Assembly (NCBI RefSeq): GCF_900129075.1 | Contig: NZ_FQVH01000006.1 | Coordinates: 30,060-94,059 of the forward strand | Source of the DNA: Caldanaerobius fijiensis DSM 17918 | GTDB lineage: Bacteria; Bacillota; Thermoanaerobacteria; Thermoanaerobacterales; Caldanaerobiaceae | Length of the DNA stretch: 64,000 nt | Direction: 5' to 3' | Part shown: positions 33,851-41,727 of the stretch, piece after piece | How the letters are laid out: each line of letters starts with the position of its first letter | How positions within the stretch are numbered: the stretch's first letter is position 1 | The notes under the pieces: generated by a model | The model's input: the letters and a program-made list of their open reading frames with translations, nothing else | Databases searched by the model: none | Told to the model about the DNA's origin: nothing | Program-made: the position numbers and the translations under genes

Positions 33851-34447
33851 TCAAAATCCTAAAACTTCACCTATTATTACCACATGCATTCTATCAATTG
33901 GCTGTTTGCCAATGATCACAGTGCAATTACTTATATTTTCAGGCGTCGTATTAAACCTTCTGGCATTCATTACTGCAGCCACTTCTTTACAACGCTTTAT
34001 TCCCGCGTCTATATCACTTACAACTTTATTGATGCCTGTCACCACAATAACCTTTTTGGGACCATATATCATAGCTGCTACCCTGTTACCATTACCATCT
34101 ATATTGATAAGATGCCCATCTAAAGTTACAGCGTTAGTACCCGTGACGAACACATCTGCCAAAAGCGCATTCCGTTTAGCATCTTCAATTTCCTCCGGCG
34201 AAGCCCCTTCTTTATATCTATCGTAAAGGACATATTTACTCGATCTGAATTCTTTAATTAAGTCCAGTTCATTTAAGGTCATCGAACCGCCTAAACCTAT
34301 GCTGCTCCCCTCTGGTATTAGATCCAGAACTAGTCTGCGAGCAGATGCTATATCTTTTACATAATAACCTTTTATGTTATTCTTCTCCAAAGCTCTTATA
34401 ACTTTATTTGCCATGTCTTCATAATACCAAAGCCTATATTCGTTCAA
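33851..34447 (-). CDS. LUD-domain (YkgG/LutC-like) protein
   Basis: 198 residues beginning at TTG with SD GAGGGGGGA. The LUD (DUF162) fold is recognisable by the GSSIGLGGSMTLNEL, LADVFVTGTNAVTLDG and GNGNRVAAMIYGPKKVIVVTG segments. Relatives include the lactate-utilisation LutC and stand-alone proteins of clostridia with unknown role. No LutA or LutB partners are next to it, so lactate oxidation is not implied. Confidence 0.9.
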   Translation of the reverse strand: MNEYRLWYYEDMANKVIRALEKNNIKGYYVKDIASARRLVLDLIPEGSSIGLGGSMTLNELDLIKEFRSSKYVLYDRYKEGASPEEIEDAKRNALLADVFVTGTNAVTLDGHLINIDGNGNRVAAMIYGPKKVIVVTGINKVVSDIDAGIKRCKEVAAVMNARRFNTTPENISNCTVIIGKQPIDRMHVVIIGEVLGF

Positions 34448-34552
34448 TTATATCCCCCCTCTTCATCTTAACTTTTACATTTAACTATTCGACATATAAA
34501 CAAAAAATCCTTCATTATTATTAAAAATTCATTTCAAATTTATTAATAAAGT

Positions 34553-34581
34553 ATAAAAAAATAGTGAGCATATAAGCTCAC
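34553..34581 (-). terminator. Rho-independent terminator
   Basis: On the minus strand GTGAGC-TTATAT-GCTCAC then TATTTTTTTA. The stem includes the stop codon of the zinc-ribbon gene. Confidence 0.75.
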
Positions 34582-34751
34582 AACCAATTTACACACACCT
34601 TGTATTTTTTACTTACGCTGCCGTCCACGTCGTACTCGTATACAAGGGCACCCCATTTTTCCACCTTAAACTCACATGTACAATCTCTGCAAAAGTACAT
34701 CTTTTTACCTATCTTACCTATGTTTGTACTTTTGCAGTGTGGACACCTCAT
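34578..34751 (-). CDS. Small zinc-ribbon protein
   Basis: 57 residues from the ATG at 34751 (SD GAGGTG, 6-nt spacing). Two CxxC pairs (CPHC and CRDC) with the spacing of a zinc ribbon (KSTNIGKIGKKMYF between), then a beta hairpin region rich in Tyr and Val. Function unknown; it is the last gene before a terminator and has no close operon partner. Confidence 0.75.
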   Translation of the reverse strand: MRCPHCKSTNIGKIGKKMYFCRDCTCEFKVEKWGALVYEYDVDGSVSKKYKVCVNWL

Positions 34752-35065
34752 AAACTTCACCTCGCTATTTAAAGCGCTACTTTCTTTTCTTTTATACTAT
34801 TTTATCCATTTTTTCTATATTTATAATAATATATCTATATGAATAAACTATAATATCATTTTCCTATTTTATCATTAAGCTCTATTATATCATTAAAAAA
34901 AATATCTTCAAGATATTTTTTTCCATTTTTACATCCTTTCTGTGAAAAATCATAATGAAGTACAAAATTATATGAGTATTGTTGTTTATGTTGTATAATT
35001 ATTATACGACAGCTTTATACTTATGCAACAGAATCATGGTAATAAGAGGTGAATAAATAGTAATC
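34752..35065. other. AT-rich intergenic region with hairpin and candidate promoter
   Basis: About 314 bp between divergent genes. ATATCT (34902-34907) and AGATAT (34911-34916) flank a 3-nt loop, with A and T runs on each side, so it could terminate transcripts in either direction, although no gene ends here. TATAAT at 34994-34999 is a possible -10 for the downstream transferase gene, with no clear -35 box. No further coding frame was found. Confidence 0.5.
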
Positions 35066-35752
35066 ATGGAAATTTACGCTGTGACGATACCTGATAAAAT
35101 TGAGCAACAGCAGTTTGATGAGTTACTTAAATATATCTCCGTTGAAAAGCAAAAACGAGTCAAACAGCATAAAAGACCGCAAAATGCTTTGCAGATAATT
35201 ACTGCGGACATATTGATAAGGTCCATAGTGCACAAAAAATTTAAAATAAAAAATAGCAATATAGATTTTAAGACCAATGAATATGGAAAACCGTATTTAC
35301 CTGGCTTCAGTGAATTTCATTTTAATATATCTCATTCCAGAAAATGGGTGGTATGCGCAGTTGACAATATGCCCATAGGTATTGACGTAGAGTTCATAAG
35401 GCCCATTAATTTTGACATAGCCAGAAAATTTTTCTCGCACACAGAATATAACGACCTTTTTTCTAAAAGCGACTCCGAAAGATTAGAATATTTTTATGAG
35501 CTCTGGACATTAAAAGAGAGTTATATAAAAGCCGCAGGCAAAGGTATGGCTATACCGTTGAACTCTTTTTCCATACAAATCATCAATGGCAAAATCACGA
35601 TAGAAAGCCAAACCCAATTTACTGATTATTATTTTAGGAAATATGATATCGATGTGAATTATAAACTAGCGGTATGCGCTAAAAATAACCTGTTTCCTGA
35701 TAATATAATACATAAAAGTTTTGATCAATTATTTGAAGAAATCAATAAATAA
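35066..35752 (+). CDS. Sfp-type 4'-phosphopantetheinyl transferase
   Basis: 228 residues. The Sfp signature appears as GIDVEFIRPI (Mg2+-binding Asp/Glu, about 107) and FYELWTLKESYIKAAGKG (about 150), with FHFNISHSRKWVVCAV before. It transfers phosphopantetheine from CoA to carrier proteins. Length fits Sfp rather than the short AcpS. No carrier protein, NRPS or PKS gene is in the window, so the client is unknown; it could serve primary ACP if AcpS is missing. An SD (GAGGTG) is 14 nt from the ATG, rather far. Confidence 0.92.
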   Translation: MEIYAVTIPDKIEQQQFDELLKYISVEKQKRVKQHKRPQNALQIITADILIRSIVHKKFKIKNSNIDFKTNEYGKPYLPGFSEFHFNISHSRKWVVCAVDNMPIGIDVEFIRPINFDIARKFFSHTEYNDLFSKSDSERLEYFYELWTLKESYIKAAGKGMAIPLNSFSIQIINGKITIESQTQFTDYYFRKYDIDVNYKLAVCAKNNLFPDNIIHKSFDQLFEEINK

Positions 35753-35753
35753 A

Positions 35754-35825
35754 TCGGGGTGAGAGGATTTGAACCTCCGACCCCCTGGTCCCGAACCAGG
35801 TGCGCTCCCCCTGCGCTACACCCCG
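35754..35825 (-). tRNA. tRNA-Pro (anticodon CGG)
   Basis: Acceptor CGGGGTG pairs with CACCCCG; the anticodon stem-loop CCTGG-TTCGGGA-CCAGG gives CGG (proline); T-arm GGTTCAAATCC. It is convergent with the phosphopantetheinyl transferase gene, 1 nt away. CCA is not encoded. Confidence 0.94.
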
Positions 35826-35905
35826 CATGGCATTATCTTATTAACGTATACAATCTTCAACACAAACAAAGTATACACCAAAAAATTAAAGTTGTCAATT
35901 GCCAT

Positions 35906-36148
35906 TTAGAATAATTCACCGGAAAGTCCTTTTAATAATTGTATTTTTATTTTTTTTCCTGGCATAAAATCGGGATTCAGATAATCGTAAGGATTTGTAG
36001 AAAAAATACTTACAATCTCTACTTCATCATTTGAATTCTTTTTTAACGTAAAAATTTTATCTTCATACTTAAGCTCAAATTTGTCATCATTAGTAATTTT
36101 GTCAATTCCCTGGTATAAAACTTCAAACGGCACAATCGTATAATACAT
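35906..36148 (-). CDS. ylzJ: YlzJ-like protein
   Basis: 80 residues. The start MYYTIVPFEVLYQG and the NPYDYLNPDFMPG segment are typical of the YlzJ family, which follows tepA in Bacillus and clostridia. No signal or membrane segment. It begins 1 nt after the tepA stop. Function unknown; context suggests a sporulation link. Confidence 0.85.
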   Translation of the reverse strand: MYYTIVPFEVLYQGIDKITNDDKFELKYEDKIFTLKKNSNDEVEIVSIFSTNPYDYLNPDFMPGKKIKIQLLKGLSGELF

Positions 36149-36149
36149 T

Positions 36150-36866
36150 TTACGCCCTTCTTTCGCGTTTTGTATTAATAAGTTGTTTCAATTTCATTAT
36201 GGCCTGATTCACACCTCCTACTTCATCTATAAGGCCAACATCTACAGCTTCTTTCCCTATTAATATAGTACCAACATCTGTAGCCAATTCACCCGTCCTC
36301 ATCATTAGGTCAAGAAATTTCTCCCTCGTTATTTTAGAATTTCTCGCCACAAACTCTACAATTCGATCCTGCATTTTATTAAAGTATTCAAACGTCTGTG
36401 GGACTCCAATAATAAGCCCATTCATCCTGATGGGATGTACTGTCATAGTAGCGCTTGGTGCAATAAATGAATAATTTGAAGATACGGCCAGTGGAACTCC
36501 TATGCTATGTCCTCCTCCTAATACTACAGATACAGTGGGTTTTGACATGCTCGCTATCATCTCCGCTATGGCAAGACCTGCTTCTACATCACCGCCTACT
36601 GTATTTAATATTATTAAAAGACCATTTATTTTTGGATCTTGTTCAATAGCTATAAGCTGCGGTATTATATGTTCGTATTTTGTAGTCTTATTTTGAGGAG
36701 GAAGCACCAGATGCCCTTCTATTTGACCTATTATGGTGAGACAGTGAATATCTCCCAAAGCATTAGGTATCTCTGTTGTTCCCATGTTTTGTATATTTTG
36801 CAGTTGTGGATTGGGAGCTTCTGTTGAAGCAGGAGGTTCTACAACATCTCTTTCACGTCTTTCCAA
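36150..36866 (-). CDS. tepA: ClpP-like translocation-enhancing protein TepA
   Basis: 238 residues from the TTG at 36866 (SD GAGGTGAG); a GTG at 36893 lies in the dapG terminator. ClpP/crotonase-fold serine peptidase: oxyanion region [18 protein letters not shown], catalytic Ser in [14 protein letters not shown] and His in [12 protein letters not shown]. In Bacillus it is linked to protein export and spore development. It is followed by ylzJ, as expected. Confidence 0.92.
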   Translation of the reverse strand: MERRERDVVEPPASTEAPNPQLQNIQNMGTTEIPNALGDIHCLTIIGQIEGHLVLPPQNKTTKYEHIIPQLIAIEQDPKINGLLIILNTVGGDVEAGLAIAEMIASMSKPTVSVVLGGGHSIGVPLAVSSNYSFIAPSATMTVHPIRMNGLIIGVPQTFEYFNKMQDRIVEFVARNSKITREKFLDLMMRTGELATDVGTILIGKEAVDVGLIDEVGGVNQAIMKLKQLINTKRERRA

Positions 36867-36892
36867 TATTCTCACCTCAAATTTATTTTGCA

Positions 36893-36931
36893 CAAAAAAA
36901 GCGATAAAATACGTATTTTATTTTATCGCTC
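36893..36931 (-). terminator. Rho-independent terminator of dapG
   Basis: AGCGATAAAAT / ATTTTATCGCT (11 bp) with a T7 tail on the minus strand; the stem overlaps the dapG stop codon. Confidence 0.85.
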
Positions 36932-38137
36932 TGAAAGATTAAATTCATTATGAAGGGCTATTACAGCTTTCTTTATATCATCACCATTTATCAGGCAGGA
37001 TATAGTGGAATGAGAGTCTGCTGTCTGTAAAATTTTTATATTTTCCTTCGTTAAAGCTTTTACAACTCTAGCCATAACGCCCGGCACACCTCTCATTCTC
37101 TGTCCAATTACAGATACAATTCCACAATTATGATATACATCGTATTTTAAAGAACGTTTATTTAATAACTGCTCGACCTGCTGGCTCTTATTTTCATCTA
37201 CTGTAAATATCAATTTTTCTGGAAACACATTTATTAAATCGATACTTATATGATTTCTGGATAATTGATCAAAAATCTCATTTTCCAGTTTGGTATTTTC
37301 TGTTCCAAGCTCAATTCTAAATTGTACCCTATCTGTTATATGCGCTATAGCCGTTATCAACCTATCGCTATCAGCCGAAGCATAGAGTTCATTGTAATTT
37401 CCTATTATCGTACCAGGGTGATCACTCATGGTATTTTTTATAATCAGCGGAATATTAGCCCTCATAGCTACTTCAACAGCCCTTGGATGTATAACCTTTG
37501 CGCCCTGCTCGGCCATCTGGAAAACTTCACTATAATTTATCTTATCAATTATTCTGGCGTCCTGGACAATCCTAGGATCAGCGGTCATAATTCCATCTAC
37601 ATCGGTATATATCTCAATCGCTTCTGCTCCCAGAGCTTCTCCCAGGATACTGGCAGTAAAATCGCTACCGCCTCTGCTCAGTGTAGTTATATCGCCCTTT
37701 TCCGTTACGCCCTGAAAACCAGCCACTACCGGCACATAATCTTCTTCTAAATACTCAAGGATTCTATAGGGCTCTACCCTCAATACCTCTGCATTGCCAA
37801 AGTTCTCATTTGTTATAATGCCCGCCTGAGCACCTGTAAGTGCTACAGCCTTGACCCCTTTATTGAGAAGACTGCTCGCCATAACTACAGATGATATTAT
37901 TTCTCCACATGACATCAACAGATCTAATTCTCTTAATGAGACATATGGGCCCTGAGCTTTAACAAGATTTATAAGGGTATCTGTAGCATACGTATCTCCT
38001 TTTCTGCCCATGGCCGATACCACCACTACGCACTTATAACCCTTTTCTCTGGCTTTAAAAATTTTTTGCATGACCATCTCTCTTCGCTCAGGAGTTGCTA
38101 CAGACGTACCACCAAATTTTTGCACCAAAATCTTCAT
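36923..38137 (-). CDS. dapG: Aspartate kinase (DapG-type)
   Basis: 404 residues from the ATG at 38137 (SD AGGAGGA). The N-terminal amino-acid kinase domain shows VQKFGGTSVATPERR, LSRGGSDFTASILGEAL and YTDVDGIMTADPRIV; two C-terminal ACT domains (about 265-400) provide lysine or DAP feedback. It phosphorylates aspartate for DAP, lysine, methionine and threonine synthesis. In Bacillus, dapG lies between ymxH and tepA with asd, dapA and spoVF genes; here those extra genes are missing from the locus. Confidence 0.93.
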   Translation of the reverse strand: MKILVQKFGGTSVATPERREMVMQKIFKAREKGYKCVVVVSAMGRKGDTYATDTLINLVKAQGPYVSLRELDLLMSCGEIISSVVMASSLLNKGVKAVALTGAQAGIITNENFGNAEVLRVEPYRILEYLEEDYVPVVAGFQGVTEKGDITTLSRGGSDFTASILGEALGAEAIEIYTDVDGIMTADPRIVQDARIIDKINYSEVFQMAEQGAKVIHPRAVEVAMRANIPLIIKNTMSDHPGTIIGNYNELYASADSDRLITAIAHITDRVQFRIELGTENTKLENEIFDQLSRNHISIDLINVFPEKLIFTVDENKSQQVEQLLNKRSLKYDVYHNCGIVSVIGQRMRGVPGVMARVVKALTKENIKILQTADSHSTISCLINGDDIKKAVIALHNEFNLSER

Positions 38138-38162
38138 CAAAATCCTCCTACACCTTTATTTA

Positions 38163-38423
38163 CTAACTATTATATCTACTATTCTTATTAAATTCAACTA
38201 CAATAATGTCTGAACCGATCTTTTTAATGTTTTCCCATGGAATTTTAAGGACAGATCTTTCAGAAGACCTGAAAGAAAGTCTCCTACCGCTATTAATCAA
38301 GAATGCTTCTATTTTCCCCGTGTTCTCATCGATCAACAAATCAGCATCTTCCAGCAGCCCAAGCTTAGTCCCATCGCTTAAATTTATAATCTCTTTCCCT
38401 CCAAATCGGCTAAGTCTCACCAT
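38163..38423 (-). CDS. ymxH: YlmC/YmxH-family PRC-barrel sporulation protein
   Basis: 86 residues forming one PRC-barrel (RLSRFGGKEIINLSDGTKLG ... VLKIPWENIKKIGSDIIVVEF). The family is confined to spore formers and is of unknown mechanism. SD GTGAGGTGAT precedes the ATG. It lies between ylxY-like and dapG genes, as in Bacillus. Confidence 0.9.
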   Translation of the reverse strand: MVRLSRFGGKEIINLSDGTKLGLLEDADLLIDENTGKIEAFLINSGRRLSFRSSERSVLKIPWENIKKIGSDIIVVEFNKNSRYNS

Positions 38424-38429
38424 ATCACC

Positions 38430-39137
38430 TCACAAAACATCAGAAACCCTGCCTATTTTAAACCCATTGCGTTTTAATTCGTTTACAATGGTAGGTAAGG
38501 CCTCCACAGTATCCTTGGTAGGGTGCATCAGAATTATTGCACCGTTATGGTATTTCTTGAGCACACGGTTAACAACAGCAGGAGTACCATCACCCCTCCA
38601 ATCTATAGTATCAACGCTCCACATGATAACCTTATGTCCCAGTTCCTCTGCAACCTTAACGGTTGTATCGTTAAAATCACCATAAGGTGGAGCAAATAGT
38701 AAAGGTACTTGTCCTGTTATCGATTTAAGCAATTCATCGTTTTTTAAGATGTCTTTTTTTATCTGTTCTGTGGACAGCGTGCTGTACTTTACATGAGTAT
38801 AACCGTGACTACCAATTTCGTGGCCTTTTTGATAAATCTCTTTTACAATGTTCTTGTTTTTTTCTGCCCAATTTCCTTCAAAAAAAAATGTTATTTTTAT
38901 TTTTTGGCTGTCGAAGTAGTCCAGCATCTGTGTTAAATACTCATCACCCCATGCGACGTTACAGGCAAACGCCACTGTTTTGGTCTTATCACTTCCTTTA
39001 TAAATCGGATCCTGGTTCATCGTATTAACCGCTTTACTATTAAAAAGCAAAACCATGAGAACAATTATAAGAACTACAATTGCGACTGCAATAAAAACAT
39101 AAGTTTTTTTAGGTTTTATATAATAGATTTTCATGTA
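38430..39137 (-). CDS. YlxY-like polysaccharide deacetylase homologue, probably inactive
   Basis: 235 residues from the ATG at 39137 (SD AAAGGAGGGG). An N-terminal membrane anchor (FIAVAIVVLIIVLMVLLF) is followed by a NodB-like domain: the first motif, normally TFDDG, reads ACNVAWGDEY, so the catalytic-base Asp is Asn. SHGYTH retains both metal-binding His, and LFAPPYGDFN retains the RPPYG-like loop. The change is typical of the YlxY group encoded beside pnp and ymxH. A role in the spore cortex or envelope without deacetylation is possible. Confidence 0.88.
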   Translation of the reverse strand, partial: YMKIYYIKPKKTYVFIAVAIVVLIIVLMVLLFNSKAVNTMNQDPIYKGSDKTKTVAFACNVAWGDEYLTQMLDYFDSQKIKITFFFEGNWAEKNKNIVKEIYQKGHEIGSHGYTHVKYSTLSTEQIKKDILKNDELLKSITGQVPLLFAPPYGDFNDTTVKVAEELGHKVIMWSVDTIDWRGDGTPAVVNRVLKKYHNGAIILMHPTKDTVEALPTIVNELKRNGFKIGRVSDVL

Positions 39138-39235
39138 ATCCCCTCCTTTCACCTTACACTCTATTGTATTTTTGTTTGTAAAATTTTATAACCAGTATAG
39201 AAATAATAAAAAAATAACTTGATGCCTAACTAATA

Positions 39236-39287
39236 TAAAAACATAGGACTGGATAAACTTAACTCATAAGCTCATCCAGCCCTATTT
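39236..39287 (-). terminator. Rho-independent terminator of the GH3 gene
   Basis: On the minus strand AGGGCTGGAT pairs with ATCCAGTCCT, with interior partial pairing and a TTTTTAT tail, about 55-100 nt after the GH3 stop. Confidence 0.7.
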
Positions 39288-39339
39288 GCTATAAACATTC
39301 TATTTTAAAAAATAAACATTACTTCCATAAAATATCTCT

Positions 39340-41562
39340 TTAATACACGGTGACATCACTGAAAAATCTCTTTCTTTCTATATACTTCTTTGAACCACCT
39401 AACTGAAAACTACCTTTTAACCTAATATCATCTGAGGAGCTACCAATCATCACTTCAAACGTTCCTGGTTCTACGACAAGTTTATAATCTTTATCTGTAA
39501 ACGCCAACTGTTCTTCATACAGCTTAATTGAAACCCTCTTTGTCTCCCCGGGTTTAAGGTGTATCCTCTTAAATCCTTTTAATTCTTTCAATGGCCTTAC
39601 GACGCTTGCAATAACATCCCTTATGTATAGCTGAACAACCTCATCGCCTTCTATATTGCCTGTATTCTTTACATCAAAGCTTACAATTATACCTTCATCA
39701 TCGGGTGATATGCTTAAATTGTCATAATTAAAAGTGGTATAACTTAACCCGTGACCAAACGGATATACAGGTTTTAACTTGTGGTAGACATAATCATGGC
39801 AAGATGATTGCTTTATATTATACGTAAAAATCGACTGTCCAGAATTTTGCGGTATGGTGACTGGCAATTTTCCACCCGGGTTATAATCTCCAAATAACAC
39901 ATCGGCAATGGCATTTCCACATTCTTCTCCCGGAAACCAGGCCTCAAGTATAGCATCTATATTTTTTGCCGCCCACTCTATCGCCAGCGGCCTTCCGTTT
40001 ATGAGCACAAGCACCACTGGTTTGCCGGTATTATACACAGCTTTCAGCAAGTCCAATTGCACACCTGGCAAATCAAGTTCATCTCTATCCTTGCTTTCAC
40101 CTGTCATACAATCAGGTGCAAATCCTGACTTTTCGCCCAATACTACGACAGCTACTTCAGCCTTTTTCGCCGCTTCTACCGCTTCCGTGAAGCCATCTTT
40201 TGATGGATCAGATAAATCGCAACCCTTAGCATATAATATTTCAGCACTTGTTCCTATCTTGGCTCTTATGCCATCAAGAACGGTAACCGTCTTGACAGAA
40301 GGTTCGCTACAATTAAGATGCGCCGTATATGCGTAGTCCCCATATACATTCCTAAATGTGTCCGCATTTGGACCTATTACTGCAATTGATTTAATATCCT
40401 TACTTAGAGGAAGTATACCATTCTCATTTTTCAACAGTATTATAGACTCTCTCGCTATATCTCTTGCCAAATACCTCTGGTCTTCCGTATCGAATACGCC
40501 ATTGACTTTACTTGTGTCCACATAAACACATTCAAATATACCAAGTTTTTCCTTTTCTTCAAGAACTCTTCTGACGGATGTATCTAATACCTCCATAGGT
40601 ATAAGACCACTTTTAACTGCATTAATTAAAGGTTCACCATAACAATCTATACCGGGAAGTTCTATGTCCAGCCCTGCTTCCAATGCCTGCTTAGCTGCTT
40701 CTGATTTATCTTTTGCAGTATAATGATATGATCTTAGCATATCTATTGCATTGTAATCAGAAACCACAATTCCATTAAATCCCCATTGTTCTCTTAAAAT
40801 ATTAGTCAAAAGTTCTTTTGATGCCGCACACGGTATGCCATCTATGTCGTGATATGCATTCATGACAGATTGTGCGTTGGCCAACTTTACAGCAGCTTCA
40901 AAAGGATACAAAAATACATCCTTCATCTCTCTCTCGCCTACATGAACTGGTGCGGTATTTCTCCCACCTTCAGAAAAACTGTGTCCTGCAAAATGCTTTA
41001 ATGTTGCTGCTATACCCTCTTTCAAATTATCGCCTTGCAACCCTTTAACATAAGCAACACCCATACTTGCAACAAGATACTGATCCTCTCCAAACGTCTC
41101 CTCTACCCTACCCCATCTTGGATCCCTTGCTACATCCAGTACCGGTGCCAGCCCCTGATGTGCGCCAACCGCTTTCATCTGTTGCCTTATAACACTTGTC
41201 ATCTTCTGTATTAAATCAGGATTCCAAGTACTTGCAAGGCCTATTGCCTGTGGAAAAGACGTAGCTCCCATCGCAAGATAACCGCTTAGACACTCTTCAT
41301 GTATCAATGCCGGGATACCTAACCTTGTATTTTCTCGCAAAAACTTCTGTATCTTATTGCCTATTTGAGCTGCCTTTTCAGGAGTAAGCCCTGATCCTCC
41401 AGCAAGACGAGTGATTTGACCGATACCATTTTTTAATCTCAATTTTGCTTTTTCTTCTGAGAAGTCCTTATTCTCATCTAGTAACCATTCAATGGGTACT
41501 GCGCACAATTGTGCCACCTTTTCTTCAATGGTCATTTTAGAAAGCAGTTCATCAATGTTCAT
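39340..41562 (-). CDS. Glycoside hydrolase family 3 beta-glucosidase/beta-xylosidase
   Basis: 740 residues from the ATG at 41562 (SD GGGGGG). N-terminal GH3 TIM barrel with substrate/acid residues in VLDVARDPRWGRVEETFGED and KHFAGHSFSEGGR and the nucleophile Asp in FNGIVVSDYNAIDML (about 270). The (alpha/beta)6 sandwich follows (about 380-590), then a fibronectin-III-like C-terminal domain (about 635-705). No signal peptide: it hydrolyses imported oligosaccharides in the cytoplasm. It is a single-gene unit with its own cre-like site, promoter and terminator, placed between pnp and ylxY. Confidence 0.93.
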   Translation of the reverse strand: MNIDELLSKMTIEEKVAQLCAVPIEWLLDENKDFSEEKAKLRLKNGIGQITRLAGGSGLTPEKAAQIGNKIQKFLRENTRLGIPALIHEECLSGYLAMGATSFPQAIGLASTWNPDLIQKMTSVIRQQMKAVGAHQGLAPVLDVARDPRWGRVEETFGEDQYLVASMGVAYVKGLQGDNLKEGIAATLKHFAGHSFSEGGRNTAPVHVGEREMKDVFLYPFEAAVKLANAQSVMNAYHDIDGIPCAASKELLTNILREQWGFNGIVVSDYNAIDMLRSYHYTAKDKSEAAKQALEAGLDIELPGIDCYGEPLINAVKSGLIPMEVLDTSVRRVLEEKEKLGIFECVYVDTSKVNGVFDTEDQRYLARDIARESIILLKNENGILPLSKDIKSIAVIGPNADTFRNVYGDYAYTAHLNCSEPSVKTVTVLDGIRAKIGTSAEILYAKGCDLSDPSKDGFTEAVEAAKKAEVAVVVLGEKSGFAPDCMTGESKDRDELDLPGVQLDLLKAVYNTGKPVVLVLINGRPLAIEWAAKNIDAILEAWFPGEECGNAIADVLFGDYNPGGKLPVTIPQNSGQSIFTYNIKQSSCHDYVYHKLKPVYPFGHGLSYTTFNYDNLSISPDDEGIIVSFDVKNTGNIEGDEVVQLYIRDVIASVVRPLKELKGFKRIHLKPGETKRVSIKLYEEQLAFTDKDYKLVVEPGTFEVMIGSSSDDIRLKGSFQLGGSKKYIERKRFFSDVTVY

Positions 41563-41631
41563 AAAAATTCCCCCCTGCACTTTTTCCTCTACACTTCTAT
41601 ATATTTTTATCATTCAGCATTCTTTGGCTAT

Positions 41632-41660
41632 ATTGTATCACTTACTCGAAAATCCCTCAA
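41632..41660 (-). promoter_or_regulatory. Promoter of the GH3 gene
   Basis: On the minus strand TTGAGG (41660-41655), a 17-bp spacer and TACAAT (41637-41632) with an extended TGA before the -10. It lies about 70 nt before the GH3 start. Confidence 0.7.
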
Positions 41661-41662
41661 GA

Positions 41663-41676
41663 TAGAAACGCTTTCT
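41663..41676. promoter_or_regulatory. cre-like LacI/CcpA operator upstream of the GH3 promoter
   Basis: AGAAAGCGTTTCTA matches the catabolite-responsive element pattern WGNAASCGNWWNCA at 13 of 14 positions and is itself palindromic around CG. It ends 2 bp from the -35 box. It could bind CcpA or a pathway-specific LacI-type protein such as the one at 5.9 kb. Confidence 0.65.
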
Positions 41677-41689
41677 TCCAAGTGACAAT

Positions 41690-41727
41690 ATTAAAAAAAC
41701 ATAAACCTGTTGGTTTATGTTTTTTTA
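41690..41727 (-). terminator. Rho-independent terminator of pnp
   Basis: AAACATAAACC / GGTTTATGTTT with an AACA loop and a T7 tail on the minus strand, overlapping the pnp stop. Confidence 0.88.

Noticed and set aside
35066..35752. NRPS/PKS biosynthetic cluster suggested by the Sfp-type transferase
   Set aside because: No carrier-protein, adenylation or ketosynthase gene occurs in the window.
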